NCBI GenBank assembly: GCA_022225965.2
Contig: JAKJXP020000048.1
Location: 256,876-320,875 of the forward strand
DNA: 64,000 bases
Source of the DNA: Diatrype stigma
Taxonomy: Eukaryota > Ascomycota > Sordariomycetes > Xylariales > Diatrypaceae
Reading direction: 5' to 3'
In this document: positions 48,481-61,190 of the stretch, piece after piece
How positions within the stretch are numbered: position 1 is the stretch's first letter
Layout: each line of letters begins with the position of its first letter
Notes under the pieces: generated by a model
Told to the model about the DNA's origin: nothing
What the model saw: the letters and a program-made list of their open reading frames with translations, nothing else
Databases searched by the model: none
Position numbers and translations under genes: made by a program

Positions 48481-51400
48481 TCATGAATCACCCGCTTCAA
48501 CGCTTTCCAACCAGCCTCGGACAGCTGTTCGCAATGCGCTCTCTTTTTCTCGGCTCGCCAGGTATTCATTGCGCTGCCCTTCTTTATCTCGCTGTTGAAC
48601 AACCTCTTGGACGATATTCTCGAGAGCAGATAGTATCACCGTCTTGCACTCTATGCGAGGAACTTCATGGAAGTCAATTTGGGCACTAGGTCGGGGTTCA
48701 CGCGGAGACAGCATGTCAGACGCCTCACTACCGCGCCGTCCTTCTCGTCTTTTGCTAACAGACCGTGATGAGGTGGCTGATGTATCTTTGCTCACATCTC
48801 TGCTTTGCGCTATAACACGCTCCACAGCATCGATGAGAGCTTCGTCTAGGGTCACCAGGTCTTCCACTTCGATCTTATCTTCGATCGGCTGCTCGTATGG
48901 AGATAGCGCTGGCGTCATATAAGAGGATCCTGCAGTCAAGGTGTAACCACTACTTCGGTCAACCGCAGTCTTGGGTTTTACAAGGCGGCGGTAGCGAAAT
49001 CGTTTTATGGCGAAGTTGGTTGTGTCAGCAACAATTGCTGTGCTCACGTCAACCCATCGTTCCGTCGGCCACTCTAGCGCCGACTGGTTTGGGTGCACTG
49101 CAGGTGTCGGTTCCGCCATCAGGGCCTCTTTTACTTGGTCAAGCAAATCCTCCTGCGGAGGAATTGCCTGCAAGGTAAAGTCAGGGTGGAATCTCTGCAG
49201 CCAACCCGCGACGTTCTGTGGAACATCACCGTCTATGGCCACTCTGGAGAACTGCTCGAAGCTGTCCAGTCCGCTGCCCATTCCCGGCGTGGACAGGTAA
49301 CCGCTGCTGGATGGGGAGCTGACAGCGGTCTCGAAGGATGTAAGATACTCCGGGAACGGAACGTCGACATCGATAACCCCATCATCGTTGTTGATAGAGG
49401 TCTTGACGGGCGACTCGAATGCTCCGGTTGGGTCGAAAGTCCTTGCTTTTGGCTCGAAATGTTCTGTGAACCCGCTACCTTCTGACCTTCTAGGTGTATC
49501 CGGCGTTTCGTCTGGATCTGCGCCCCTTGGGGTTCGACCGCGTGGTGCCGTATCCAAAGACTCGACCTCCTTGACCATCTCGGCGAGCTTATCCCTTTTC
49601 CCGACGGCACCTTTGATCGGCGATGCTAGTGGGCTATCTTGACTCGGGGAAAACTCTAAAGGCTGCGATATACTGGAAGTAGACTCGCGCCGCTTGGTGC
49701 TCCACAAACCGCTGATAACACTACCCCATCGAGAGCTCTGACGAGAGTGTGAGCTAGTGCTTGGATGGCTAATACGACTACTCTCCCCCCTAGTAAGGGT
49801 TCGCTTCAGATCGTCGGCAGCCGTACTTCCACTGCTGTCGGGCCTAACACTACGTCGATTATTGGATCGATGCGTCGTCGAGAAGTGCGGAACAGCAGAA
49901 TCAGGGGTGATGGTGTTAGTGGTCGCGGCGCTGCTTTTTCTAGTGTTGAGATCGCTCCCGGCAATCGGAAGGTTTGACGGCTTAGCCGTTGTAACATCGG
50001 ATGGCCTCCTTTCGTGCTGGTTATCAATACTCAGGTGAGCTAGTTGCGCAGGAATTCCAGTAGCAGACCGCGTAGTAGCTTGTGATTGAATACTGTAACT
50101 TCGAGTGTGAGATGCCCCCCTTCCTCCGGTTCGGCGGTTCATTTTCCTGCGTAGGGATTCCTCCCTAAGCATAGGAATGACGAAGGTTGGTGGCGAGTGC
50201 CCAAAGGCGGCGAAAGAGGCCGACGTGACCGGCCGAATTGGTCGCACTGCCGGAAGCTGTTGGTTTCCGGGCAGAAACGCGGCAAGCAGGAATACTAGTC
50301 TCCTAGCAGCCATTTTGTCGCTGGCAACAATGATGGTGCGCGATGACAAGGCTGTATCCTCTTCTTCGTTCTTCGCCTTGTGTTGTTGGTAATGGCGTTT
50401 TCGATACCAGATTGGGCTCAAGGCCTGAAGCCACTCCTGATGGGTGGCCAGGAATCCAGTCAAGAGGTTAAAGAAGAAAAAGCCCTGTTCCTTGCCACCA
50501 GCCCATTTCGCCACCCATCTCGCCTCTTCTCTCCATGGACCCCAGCGGCCCTGTCCAGTGACAACCCTCGTCGCTCGAAGACCGGATACAATCCGAATAC
50601 GTGCATTGCCAACTTCATTGTTGATGCGCTGCTCGTTCATCAAGCAGTTAGGTGACAATGCGACCAATTTCGCGTTGGTTTTGGGTGGCTTCATTTGTGA
50701 GGGATCCGACCCGCGTCTGCTATTGAGGGATGCGCTCCGAGCGATCTGAGCTGGTGTCGGATAAGGGTCCGCGGTTGCCAGATCCGCCTGTTTCAGCATG
50801 GGAAATAAGGTCGTGGCTACAGTACACTGAAGCTGAGTGAGAGACCTCATTATCACGTCCCAGTGCTGCGTTATTGCATCCATACGGTCTTCCACATCAT
50901 TGCTATACGTAGACTCCAGGGGATCGTGCCCGAGCCCAGAACCTACCATGGTCCAGCCGGATCGTCGTGCCGAGCCGAAGGAGGATGGGAAAGCATCTTG
51001 CTGCTCGCTATAGGAACTCGACCCTCGGAAGATAGGCTTTGCCCCGGTTCCGTTAAGATTAGTAGATTGGGGAAGTTGCAATACCAACGCAACAGCATAC
51101 ATTGGAGTTCTCTTTTGTTTCGGATGCGGCTTCTTCTTTTTGGTCTGGTCGTCGAGGGAATAAGGAAATGGAAAACCATTTCCATCTTCGGAGATAGGCG
51201 TATCGAGGTCGTCATTGGGTAAATTGACAGGGAACAGGCGCGTCACCAGGACCTTCTTACGTTCTGCTTGTCGAGCCGGTGCGGTCGACGAAGCGACTGG
51301 TGGGTTTGCTGAACCTGATGTATAGGATTGTGCTAGCCGACTTGTTCTTGCGCTTGATCGCCCCATAGAACCTCGACCATCTCCAACATAAGAGCTTGAT

Positions 51401-52089
51401 ATGTCTGATGAACGCGACTCGCATGGGACAATGTGAACTTTGGTTGACGTCCCTTTGTACGACATGACCTCGGTGTTGGCGAATATGCAGCTCGAGAAAC
51501 TGGCGAGTTCTTCTCGATATTCTCTAGCTGCGCGCTGCGTCTCGGTCTCGACATAGGTATAAGTACGACCCTGGATAGAGGAACGCCGGTCAAACGCGCC
51601 TTGCCTTGGTTGGGGGCTCCCTGGCTGAATCACTAGGGGGCTAGCTGGCTGTCCGATGCTGCCCTTCCTCGGCGATCTTGGCACTCGGCGCGGATCCGTG
51701 ATGTTTTGTGGTGGGGCAGTCTGGGTTGGATTTCGATCCCCGGCAGAGCTAACGGGTGGTACAGGGTGACTATCGAACAGTAGAGAAGGATTCACCGAGC
51801 CCAGGCTATCCTGCATGATTAGAATACGGACATCGCGCAGATCCAGGTCGATATCTCCATCGTAATCATACGCGTTTGCCGAGATGGCCGATGGTGTGGC
51901 CGATATGGTCGAGAGTGGGAAGACTTGGTCGTGACCAGCACACAGCGCATTAATGTCCGGAAACAAAAGGCTGCGGGTGTGGATGTCTTCTTGGATCGAC
52001 TCCGGTGTCGGGTGAGATGGCATTGACGACTCGTATTGGGAGTCGCTGTTCCCAGTCCCCGACGTTAGGTTGAACAGTCTGCCCAACAT
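48481..52089 (-). CDS. LST4: Folliculin-interacting protein, Lst4 type
   Basis: A single-exon gene of 1202 residues. Lst4/FNIP proteins pair with folliculin (Lst7) as a GTPase-activating complex for the Rag-type GTPase Gtr2, signalling amino acid status to TORC1 at the vacuole; this role is known for the family and inferred here. Sequence support: N-terminal MLGRLF and TRSLLFPDI; the LDLRDVRILIMQDSLG segment; REYREELASFSSCIFANTEV; TPMYAVALVLQLPQ; and the central hallmark RVVTGQGRWGPWREEARWVA followed by FFFFNLLTGFLATHQEWLQAL and IIVASDKMAARRLVFLLAAF. Long Ser/Thr/Arg-rich linkers separate these blocks. The C-terminus (CKTVILSALENIVQEVVQQR) is also typical. The start ATG at 52089 fits the conserved MLGRLF. 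Length is normal for filamentous fungi. Confidence 0.9.
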   Translation of the reverse strand: MLGRLFNLTSGTGNSDSQYESSMPSHPTPESIQEDIHTRSLLFPDINALCAGHDQVFPLSTISATPSAISANAYDYDGDIDLDLRDVRILIMQDSLGSVNPSLLFDSHPVPPVSSAGDRNPTQTAPPQNITDPRRVPRSPRKGSIGQPASPLVIQPGSPQPRQGAFDRRSSIQGRTYTYVETETQRAAREYREELASFSSCIFANTEVMSYKGTSTKVHIVPCESRSSDISSSYVGDGRGSMGRSSARTSRLAQSYTSGSANPPVASSTAPARQAERKKVLVTRLFPVNLPNDDLDTPISEDGNGFPFPYSLDDQTKKKKPHPKQKRTPMYAVALVLQLPQSTNLNGTGAKPIFRGSSSYSEQQDAFPSSFGSARRSGWTMVGSGLGHDPLESTYSNDVEDRMDAITQHWDVIMRSLTQLQCTVATTLFPMLKQADLATADPYPTPAQIARSASLNSRRGSDPSQMKPPKTNAKLVALSPNCLMNEQRINNEVGNARIRIVSGLRATRVVTGQGRWGPWREEARWVAKWAGGKEQGFFFFNLLTGFLATHQEWLQALSPIWYRKRHYQQHKAKNEEEDTALSSRTIIVASDKMAARRLVFLLAAFLPGNQQLPAVRPIRPVTSASFAAFGHSPPTFVIPMLREESLRRKMNRRTGGRGASHTRSYSIQSQATTRSATGIPAQLAHLSIDNQHERRPSDVTTAKPSNLPIAGSDLNTRKSSAATTNTITPDSAVPHFSTTHRSNNRRSVRPDSSGSTAADDLKRTLTRGESSRISHPSTSSHSRQSSRWGSVISGLWSTKRRESTSSISQPLEFSPSQDSPLASPIKGAVGKRDKLAEMVKEVESLDTAPRGRTPRGADPDETPDTPRRSEGSGFTEHFEPKARTFDPTGAFESPVKTSINNDDGVIDVDVPFPEYLTSFETAVSSPSSSGYLSTPGMGSGLDSFEQFSRVAIDGDVPQNVAGWLQRFHPDFTLQAIPPQEDLLDQVKEALMAEPTPAVHPNQSALEWPTERWVDVSTAIVADTTNFAIKRFRYRRLVKPKTAVDRSSGYTLTAGSSYMTPALSPYEQPIEDKIEVEDLVTLDEALIDAVERVIAQSRDVSKDTSATSSRSVSKRREGRRGSEASDMLSPREPRPSAQIDFHEVPRIECKTVILSALENIVQEVVQQRDKEGQRNEYLASREKESALRTAVRGWLESVEAGDS

Positions 52090-53672
52090 GGCTGAATCTC
52101 AGTGAGCGCCAGGCAAGGAGGCCTTACGTCTCGGAACAGGGGAACTGAGAGTAGTCGAGGTCGTACAAGTGAAAAGGTATCAACATGCTTCCATCGTACA
52201 CAGCTGGATTCCCACCGAAACCATTGTCACACAAAAAGGCATAGGTGCCGAAGAGAACTGATTTTGATATGGCCGATGAATCCGAATCCGAATCCGAAGC
52301 TGGGTATAAGTGGATATACGAACGGATGTAAGGAGGTCGACGATGTTTGCTATGGTCTGTTCGATATCTTGTTTTGCAGCACTTGCCTCTTGGACCCGGG
52401 AATCCTGGAATCCTGGAACTATGGGTAACCAATTGGATGGTCACTGCTGAGGTCGGAGTGATTAGATGAGTAGAGACAACGTTACTGGAGGTCAGCAAGA
52501 TGATTTCTAAGTCGGTAGACTTTATTGGCCGGCCGAGGGCGGCGCTATGGCTCACAGGTGCTTCACCCGTAATACGAGATGGAGGCTTGTGAGAGGTGGA
52601 GTCGACAAATCCTCTTTGTGAACTCAACCCGTCAGCCAAACGGTTGATCTAGTTTGGTGGTTGGACGCCAATGTCTGCCTATTAGATGAATAGCATCATA
52701 GTTGTACTTCTAGCCGTGATATCATGAGATGGACATTTTGTGTCGATGTTTGTTGTGGCTCTTGAATGCTAGTGGGGTTGTTGCTTAGGTAGGCCGTAAA
52801 CAGTACCTTAGTGAGCTGTCCACGAACTTAACACTTCTCCCCACCAGCAATCGGGGGTCGATTTGACGGGTAAGCCGAGTGAGTTAACTCTCAAAGAAGT
52901 ATAATTAGAAGCTCCTGTTCCCGAATTAGAGGACAGGTGCAAACCACACGGCCCGGCCGCTCAAGTAGTCAGGTAGGCATGCGGTATATGGTATATGTTT
53001 AGGTGTGAGGTATGATGTCCAGTGTCATGTCATGGAAGTATCAGGGCATGCAAGCAGCACGCGTTAGGTGGTAAGTGAGTAGAAGAGCGAGTGGTAAGGC
53101 TTTGAGTAACGTTCGGAAGCTTTGACCGGGTATGACGTTGAAGCAATGATGAAGATTGTATGTATGGTACCTACCTAGGTATGTATGGTATGTATGCTAA
53201 CAGTAACAGTGATTAGGTATGATATGTCGATGTCGGACGGCAGATCAAGGGAGATTGGAACCGACATAACGGGTCGTCATCTCCAGTTGATGATTACCAT
53301 TTGTGGTTACCAACTCCAGTATGGGGTCTGGCTTGACTGGCTTGACTGGCAGACAGCAAGCAACCCTGGGGACGGGGTGGACGTGTCCGATGCAATAATA
53401 TCGACTACCTAGGTAGACAGCTAGAATCCTATGGGAATCTAGGGTCGTCTGGTTGTGCGGGAGAGAACAAGGTGAAAGAAGACAGCAGCATAAAGAGGCA
53501 TGCGTGGTAGGTATGTATTGTCCTAAGCTTCTTTGCAACACGATGGAAGGAGGTCGATACTAACAATACATACACATACCTAAGGATCAGGTAGTCCTTG
53601 GTAGCCTTTAAGCTGTGGATACACGAGGCAAACCCAGCCGGGCCAATTAGCTAATAATAACTTCTAGAACAC
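52090..53672. other. Upstream region of the Lst4 gene, no gene seen
   Basis: Normal base composition. A long open frame on the - strand (52639-52124) lacks an upstream ATG and family resemblance. GTATG/CCTAGGTA-type words are frequent near 53,160-53,210. It should contain the Lst4 promoter. Confidence 0.45.
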
Positions 53673-53681
53673 CTGGGAGAT

Positions 53682-53818
53682 CAATTCGTTTAAACATACC
53701 GGGTCATTCTGATATAGATACCGGGTAATTAACCACATTCGGATTAGAGACTCCGCTATATAATTTAGCTGCGCACGCATTTCTACGCTTATATAGCCCA
53801 ACGTTGCTTAATATGTAT
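53682..53818 (+). repeat. Left terminal inverted repeat of the MULE
   Basis: Begins CAATTCGTTTAAACATACCG. Matches the reverse complement of 57616-57752 with few differences, mostly C/T or G/A. Confidence 0.92.
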
Positions 53819-54249
53819 TGTATATTAGGAAATGCTAGGGAATAATTAAATAAATAAAGTTATTAAAATAATTATTGCAATAATTCTTACGATATTTTAA
53901 GTTATTATTATTAATTTTAAACCATGGCCTAATTTTCCGAGCGCCTTAATATTTCTTAGGTTATACTTGCTTTATTGCAATATTCGTTGCCTATTAAGAC
54001 CCTTAAAACTTAATAACGCAAATCCGTTATTTCCCTTACGGTTAACTTTTATCGAACCCGATTATTATTTAATATTATACGGCAACAGCTGTACCGCGGC
54101 GAAAACGAAAACGAAGACCTTTTTTAATTCCGATTACCGTTTGACCCGCTAAACCTTTCCGAGACCTTTTCCGATTCCAAGTTAGCGGTAAATGCTTTTC
54201 GAAAATACGTTATGGGATAAGGTTACTTTGTTAATACAAAAAGGTTAAG

Positions 54250-57180
54250 AAAATCGAAAAATAAGAAGTTTATTATTGCCATAAATGTTATATGCAACCG
54301 CGTAGGCACCTTTAAATCGAGGTCCTTCGGTAACCGAAAAAAAGGTACGCAAAAATGTGGCTGCAAGTATAAGGCCATTATGAAATCCTTTCAAAAGCAT
54401 TAGAATAATTAATATATTATTATAACGAATCCTATTTATAATTACATTGCTTTTAAAGATATATACGCCATTACAAGTTATAAGCGCTAATTAAAGAAAA
54501 GGGCTATCGGAAACGATACTGCCCTTAAAGTGGTTGTATTAAAGTTATTGCGAATTGCCCAAATAACTTTCGGCCAAATCGCTTATTATCTTAGGGGGTA
54601 TAACGACTTTAATTTCGATTAAATTAATATTTTGATTTGCCGCAACCTTTATTATTAAGAAAATAACTTATTGGATTAAGGGAATAACGATATTGTTAAT
54701 CGAATCCGGGCGAAAAAACTTAGGCTATATATTAGGGATATATTAAACGTTCGTATAAAGCTTTTGTTAAAGCAACAAAAAAATTTCATTTTAACGCAAC
54801 TATTTATTAATAAGTTGAAAAAATATAAGGAGAAATACGGTATCGAGTATTTCGTTAATTAAAACGAATAAACCGGACGAGTTATTCGGGTGTTTTGAAT
54901 TTTTAAGTGGTGTATGGAAATGTGAAAAGATAATTCCGAAATGTTATTAATAAATAATACCTATAAGGTAAACCGTTTTAATTTATCCCTATTTAATATC
55001 GTCGAAATAACCCCTTTAAATATTACCTTTTACGTAGCCTTTGGCTTATTTTTAAGTAAATCGGAAGAGAACTTTAAGTAATACCTTAATTGCTTTAAGC
55101 GGCTTCGTATATAATACGTTATTCGAAAGTTAACGGTTATTATTAGTGATTTCGACCGGGGCTTTAAAAAGGCTGCGCTTTAAGTATTTAAATACGTTCC
55201 GTAATAGCTTTATATCTGGCATATAATAAAGAACGTTATATATCATACGAACCGGAATTAGGTTCTTAAAGGCAGCACAATAATAGCTACTTTATTTAAA
55301 ATGAACGAAACCGTATTGGCTAAATTTAATGCTTTCGAATCCGATTAATCCGGTCCGGATCCCTTTTCGTATTATTAAAAGCAAAAAGAAAAGGCCGCCG
55401 TCGAAAACGTTAACGATAATAAAAATGGGCCTATAAAGAACGATATCCTTAAGGGCATTGCTGTTACCTAAGCCACCAGTAAGGGAAATCCCGAAGACCT
55501 TTTTTTGGATGCCCCTATTTTACGTTTCGAAGAATGGCCTAACGATCGTAAAGGCTTTATTACGGCTTAGAAAATGGCTGTATATGCGGATATAAAAAAG
55601 TTGTTTTATCGTACCTGGCAGGAAATAAAGAAGCAATATAGCCGTTAAATTTGTAAGTATGATTATTTTAAACCTTACGTAAATGCCAAGTTATTTCGTT
55701 ATTCCTTTATAAAAGGACTTTTCCAATTTTATTTTTCCGCGTTATTTTTATGCTTAATTAATTGCCTTAATTAATGCGAAAATAACGATATAAAAACCAT
55801 GCGATATTTTTTTGTTATTATTATATTATATTATGTGTTTATGTTATTGCGTTGGCGGTAAATGAAGGGTTATATGCTTCCATTTTTTTTTTAAGGTCAA
55901 AAACTTTTTAATGGATCGATCGGAACTTGCAGAATAGCTTTCGATAATTACCTTTATATTCTCCAAAATACCTTTAAAGCCCGCACTTATACATTTCCAC
56001 TATCCTTTGGGACAAATTTTAATTAAAAATCATTATGGAATTTTCCAGTTTCCGAGGATTCGAAATATATATATAACTTTATATGTTTCTTATTGCGTTA
56101 TTGGATTATTCGAAAGTATTAAATTAGACCCATATGAATTACATATACTTACTTTGCAACTTGCAATTATTCCTATTTATGCTATTTCTTTAATTCGTAT
56201 TAATAACTTAAATCCCTAAATACATTCCAAATATAATTATTCCAACGCGAATTTTAATGTTATAATAGCTTTGTTAAATTATTTAATTACGTATTATTTT
56301 CCCTGGAAGTTCCAATATTGCGAATACGCTATTAGCGGTATTAAAAATTACGGGATTCGGGCAATTAGCTGCGTTAAAGCTGCCTATCGCCATTTGAAGC
56401 GGTATTTACGGAATCGTTTCGTTTTACTTAATCTTTTATACGATTAAATTAAATCGATATATTCGGCCCGTTAAATTGCGTACAAAAAGGGCATTAAGAA
56501 TGCCAAATACAGTTACTTTCGGAAATACGAAGCTATTGGCATATTCGGACCGGTTCTTTACAAAATAGCGGCTTTTTCGATATAGCAATTATGGCAGCAG
56601 TATAAATTGGCCTTTCGTAATTATAAAGAATGGCTTTAAAGGGTTCCCCAATTAATTTATATAGGCCAATTCATACGGCAATAGGACTTGCCTTATAAGT
56701 ACTTGATTTTTCAGCTGCTTTTAAGCGAGTACGTTTAGCTTTAACGGAAAGACAACTAGGCAGTCCGGCTTTATTCGTTACGGAATATTAGACCGTAAGC
56801 CTTTACAATAAAGAACGTCGATAAGTACTGGTAGTTATATTCGGATAATACTTCCAATTTAACCGAAGAAAAATTTTAATAATAGCAATATCGGGACTTA
56901 TTAATATTGCCCGAAAAGCGACGTAAAACGGCACTTCCTATTAGGTTATTAATAAATAAAGTATTGCAAAAACGAAGCTATTTTGATTTTTTCGATCCTG
57001 AAGTTTACGAAAATAACCGTCGCCCTTATGGGCTTACGTAACGTCAGTCCTAACGTAATCGCGAAATATACGATAACAAACGCATTTCTTTTTACGATAA
57101 ACCCTTCAAAATAAAAGCCAAGCGCGGTAACGGGCGTAAAACAGCGGCGTAAAAAACGGAAAAACAATAGGAACGATTCT
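54250..57180 (+). pseudogene. MULE transposase relic
   Basis: Stop-ridden, but + strand frames show in order: an N-terminal FAR1/GCM-like Cys segment (KCGCKYKAIMK near 54,360); the MULE core with MLLINNTYKVNRFNLSLFNI from 54941, where the first catalytic Asp reads Asn; TFYVAFGLFLSKSEENFK; ISDFDRGFKKAA near 55,142-55,175; then a C-terminal half with YFPWKFQYCEYAISGIKNYG near 56,300 and KNAKYSYFRKYEAIGIFGPV near 56,495. This order fits fungal Mutator-like transposases. The stops and Asp-to-Asn change fit RIP. Confidence 0.82.
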
Positions 57181-57615
57181 TTATAGGCATAATGAAAGCT
57201 ATAAATAAACGATTAGCAGCTTTACAGCTTGCCCTTATTTTTATCCCTATACCTGCTTTTATACCGGTTTATTAGCCGGCTTTTTACGGCGTTTATATAA
57301 TGCCATACGGGATATTTCCACCGAGCCAGTAAAATGCCCCGAAAGGTATAATTAACGCATTTCCTCCGTTTAATAATGTGGTTAATTATTTTGCGTTTTT
57401 TATATACCAGTAGTATTAATAGCAATAAGAACGGTACGAATAATAATAACAGCAATAACAGGATTATATTAAGTGGCAGCAATAGTAGCAATAATAGCCG
57501 CCGTAATAATTATAGCAACCGTAAATACTAAAATAGGCTTTAAATAAATCCTTTATTATATAACGATTAATTGTTGCAAATACGTAAATTAATATATTGC
57601 ATTATATTATATTGT

Positions 57616-57752
57616 ATACATAATAGGCAACATTGGGCTATATGGGCGCAGAAATGCGTACGTAGCTAAATTATATGGCGGAGTCTTTAATCCGAATGTG
57701 GTTAATTACCCGGTATCTATATTAGAATGACCCGGTATGTTTAAACGAATTG
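57616..57752 (-). repeat. Right terminal inverted repeat of the MULE
   Basis: Ends GTTTAAACGAATTG; inverted copy of 53682-53818. Confidence 0.92.
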
Positions 57753-57761
57753 CTGGGAGAT

Positions 57762-60700
57762 TGCGCGCTATTTACGCTATATAAGCTATATAGGGAGCCT
57801 TATACAGCTACATATACATCTATATGTACCTCCAAAATACATTCACGAGATTCACGATACGTAGACGGTAGCATATCCTGGGGATCAGATGGCTAGCTGC
57901 ATGCACGGCCTGATTGCCATCAGAACCACCATCTCGCACTCCTGATAGATGGGCTCATACGTAGGAGATTCTGGAATGGGACGACGCCCTCCACTCTCTT
58001 GCTGATGTCCCAGGATGAGCGTAGAATAGAATCTGGCGGTGAACGTCCCAGTCGCCCAGTTTGCAGGTGCAACACCAAATGCCAAGTTGGGTACTGCTCA
58101 AGTTGGAATAATAACGTTTTTCTAGTGGTGCATCCAGAATTCCTTGGGGCGCTAGCAAGGGCCCCTGGTGATGAATTTGAGATCCACCCTCTTCCCTCTT
58201 AACCTGTAGCTTGCGGTATGCGACTATTCGTACGTACACGCACTTGACGCACATTCAAATCGCATTCAAGGTGCTTCGACTATTAACTTAGCCTGTGGCT
58301 TCGCTGCTTCGTCGCTGCAGCGTGGCCCTACAGAAGCCTTGTATGTACATATGTATATGTCTAGCTGCATGTCCAGAAGCTCCACAGGCCATACCCCTCG
58401 GCCCCCACCAACCCCGTGGCCCACACTGAGACTGGCTGAGGCCTTACTGAGTTTAACTATATTACTGGACCTACCTGCCGACTGACGGACCTCATGGACT
58501 GACTGACTGACTTGTCGGGCAATTCTTTCTTCCCCCTCTCCCCAAATCCACCTGCAGTCTTCGGGGATTGCGACGCTCCAGCTTTCCACATGGCAGATGC
58601 TGGCTGAGGTTCCCCCCTTCTCCGGATTGCAGAGGCACAGCGGCAGCGTGGTAATGGAGACTTGCTTGCCGAACGCATCCTCAATACCAGTGCCCATGCC
58701 CATCCATGCCAATGCATCGTAGATCCAGACGCCTGTGCTATGTACTATGTAGCGTCGCAGTGCGGCGCCGATTCCGTATTCAGAAGTCTGTCACCTTTTA
58801 CCTAAACTCCTATTGGCCACATGCACCCAGATCTTCCTGGTTCTAAAAGAGGGACCGGTGTGCTACTGACGTGCATGTCAACGCAAGGTGTCAGTGGTCG
58901 AAAGTGCTCTGGGGAGGACCATCTGATTACGATAATGTTAAACGTACGTGGATGTCCTATCATTGGGCTTCATCAGCCACGCATCGCATACATGAAATGA
59001 ACACACATCTACGAAGAACGAAGGTATGCCATGGCTTGACACCCTATTTCAACACGCGGTTACTCCAACCTACCTAGCTATCAACTCTGAGTACATGTCC
59101 GAGCCGCCTTCGACGGATGCGTATACGTCGGTAGGTATGGTCTGAAATATCATATGGCAGTTTATGAAATTTGATGAGAGGCCACTCGCCGAGGGAAGAA
59201 CTGCCCTTCATATTAAACTACATCTTATATGATAGTCCAAGGTCATATGAAGTTGTTCCTATCTCCTTGGCTTCTGCTCAAAAATCACGCAGCAGCAGCA
59301 GCAGCCATGGGTATTCCCTTGCTACATCTGTATAATTGCTTTTAGGGGGCCTTCAAATGGCACTAGCTACCTAGTTAGGTAGTAGGTCATAACAAGTAAG
59401 GGTATAGGCGAAATCTTGACGCGGGAGTTGAACCAGGCTAGGGTGGTTGTTGTGCTAACTTACTACAGTATATAAAGTAGCCGACAACGGCTGAACCGGA
59501 CAGGGCATTCTGTTCCATGACAGCAGGTGCCTGACCTACATAGTCACGGGCGGAAAAGACGCCGACGATGCGGATCTGGCGGTGAACTTTTAACCTACCT
59601 ACTTGGGTAGTATGTGTCGGGCTCAAAAGATCATTGGTCGATTTAATCAATAGATTTATAGTGCCTAGGAAGTTTCGAATATTTAGTTATAATACCAAGA
59701 TCGGGGTCGAAAATCCGATCCAAATGCTGTATTACCTATATCCTATTAACCACACTTATTAGCAGGTAACGCTTCTGAACCATCCCGATAGACATCCGAT
59801 CCGTGTAGCCCATGGCAATATATGGTAAATAATTATGAGGCTCAGCATCCTATAACCTGCTACGTTGTTTACATATAGGTTGTTCATCCGAGTTTTCTTA
59901 CTATAATTAGAAAGCCATTTACCTACTTAGTACTTATTACATAGTACTACTCATCGGATCTCATGCAGATATATTCATGGCGCCTACTTACCTACTTAGT
60001 ACTCAAGCATTGTGCGCCACTATTCCAAGGTCTTAACCTATCATGGGTTGAAGTCAACTGGGATGGGGCTACCCAACGGCTACCTATGCAAGCACCTGAC
60101 AATGTTCTGTTAAGTAGAAGCTATCTTTCAAGGGGTCTAGATCTCACTCGGCAGTTATAGCGATGATACTACGTAGATACATATGTGTACAGTCTAAGCG
60201 TTGCCGTGGCCCGGGTCTTAGCATATTGTAATTATATCACGAAGCCAAGCACCATAAGTGATAGGTGTCTCGCCTTGGATACAATGCCTTGGGTTATGTA
60301 GTCAGCACGTTGAGTAAGCCACAAACTGCAGGTTTGAACTGATGTCATGTTCGCTCGACCCTGTCTGCTCTGGCAGTGACCTAGGCCCTAGATGCAGAAT
60401 TTGACTCGGGGGCGTAATCTAGATAGTGCGGTAGATGTCCCTCATCGCCTTCAGCAACACATAACCGCCGACGCTATTGGTAGACATGAAACTCTGAAAC
60501 TCGGCTCTCGGAATCAAGCGAAAACGCGTTTGGTGGTGCAACGACGGGAAAATTCAGCAATAGCGGCGAATGCGGAACGGAATCGCACGGATCATCGGCA
60601 TTTGCGACGGGGGCGCCGGGGGACTAGCTGCTGGACGTTGACAAATAGGCCGGCTTTGAACCGCGACTTGCGTGAACTTGCGGAAGGCTATCGTAAGGCT

Positions 60701-61190
60701 ATCAGGTAACTGAAATTTCCAAACTTGCAGTAACTGGCCACGATGGAACAAGTACTAGTAATAGTAGGCTCCCCATCAGCCCGTCTTGCCGTTCGTTCCT
60801 TTCTACCTATACCTATTACCTGCCACTCTGGCCTGGTACTGAAAGTCGAGGTGCACATGTGACGAACCCCGCTACAATCCCCGCTACAACAACCCCGCCA
60901 CACCCGCTTTTCCACGTTATTAGTTAGAGGCAGGCTTAACTAGAGCACCCGTGGAAGCCTACATACATACATACAGACGTACATACGCAGCCCGCCGACT
61001 GCCAGACTGCGGTTTCCAGCTTCGCGCTTCGCTCTTCGTTTCCACCCCAGCGAATCGCAGTTCCGACAAACTGGATGCGTCTTTTCCGTTTCCGGTAATT
61101 ACAGGCTCTTTCGAGTAAAAGGCTATGGACCCGTATACTATAATAGACCCCTCTCTTACATTTGTTTGCTTGCATCGTTCGTTTACAGGT
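57762..61190. other. Gene-poor intergenic region between two transposon blocks
   Basis: About 3.4 kb of normal base composition. The best open frames are 58703-58266 (-) and 60392-60709 (+). Both start with ATG but show no family motif and no splice partners, so I do not call genes. A GCA/CAG run lies near 59,288-59,303, and an ACATACAT repeat near 60,960. Confidence 0.45.

Larger units (their letters stand above)
53682..57752 (+). mobile_element. Mutator-like (MULE) DNA transposon, RIP-degraded
   Basis: An AT-rich element of 4071 bp with terminal inverted repeats of about 137 bp (53682-53818 and 57616-57752), flanked by the perfect 9-bp duplication CTGGGAGAT (53673-53681 and 57753-57761). 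Long inverted repeats plus a 9-bp duplication are the hallmark of Mutator-like elements. The + strand interior still reads as a MULE transposase relic. CpA/TpG loss with CpG kept indicates RIP, strongest in the interior. Confidence 0.93.

Noticed and set aside
52124..52639. 171-codon - strand frame upstream of the Lst4 gene
   Set aside because: No ATG at its head and no domain; the Lst4 start at MLGRLF matches the family without it.
57222..57491. Leu-rich - strand frame near the right end of the MULE
   Set aside because: It is antisense to the transposase relic and its Leu runs reflect ATA/AAT-type repeats.
58266..58703. - strand ATG frame in the 57.8-61.2 kb spacer
   Set aside because: No recognisable motif, no introns extending it, and overlapping frames of similar length on the same strand make chance likely.
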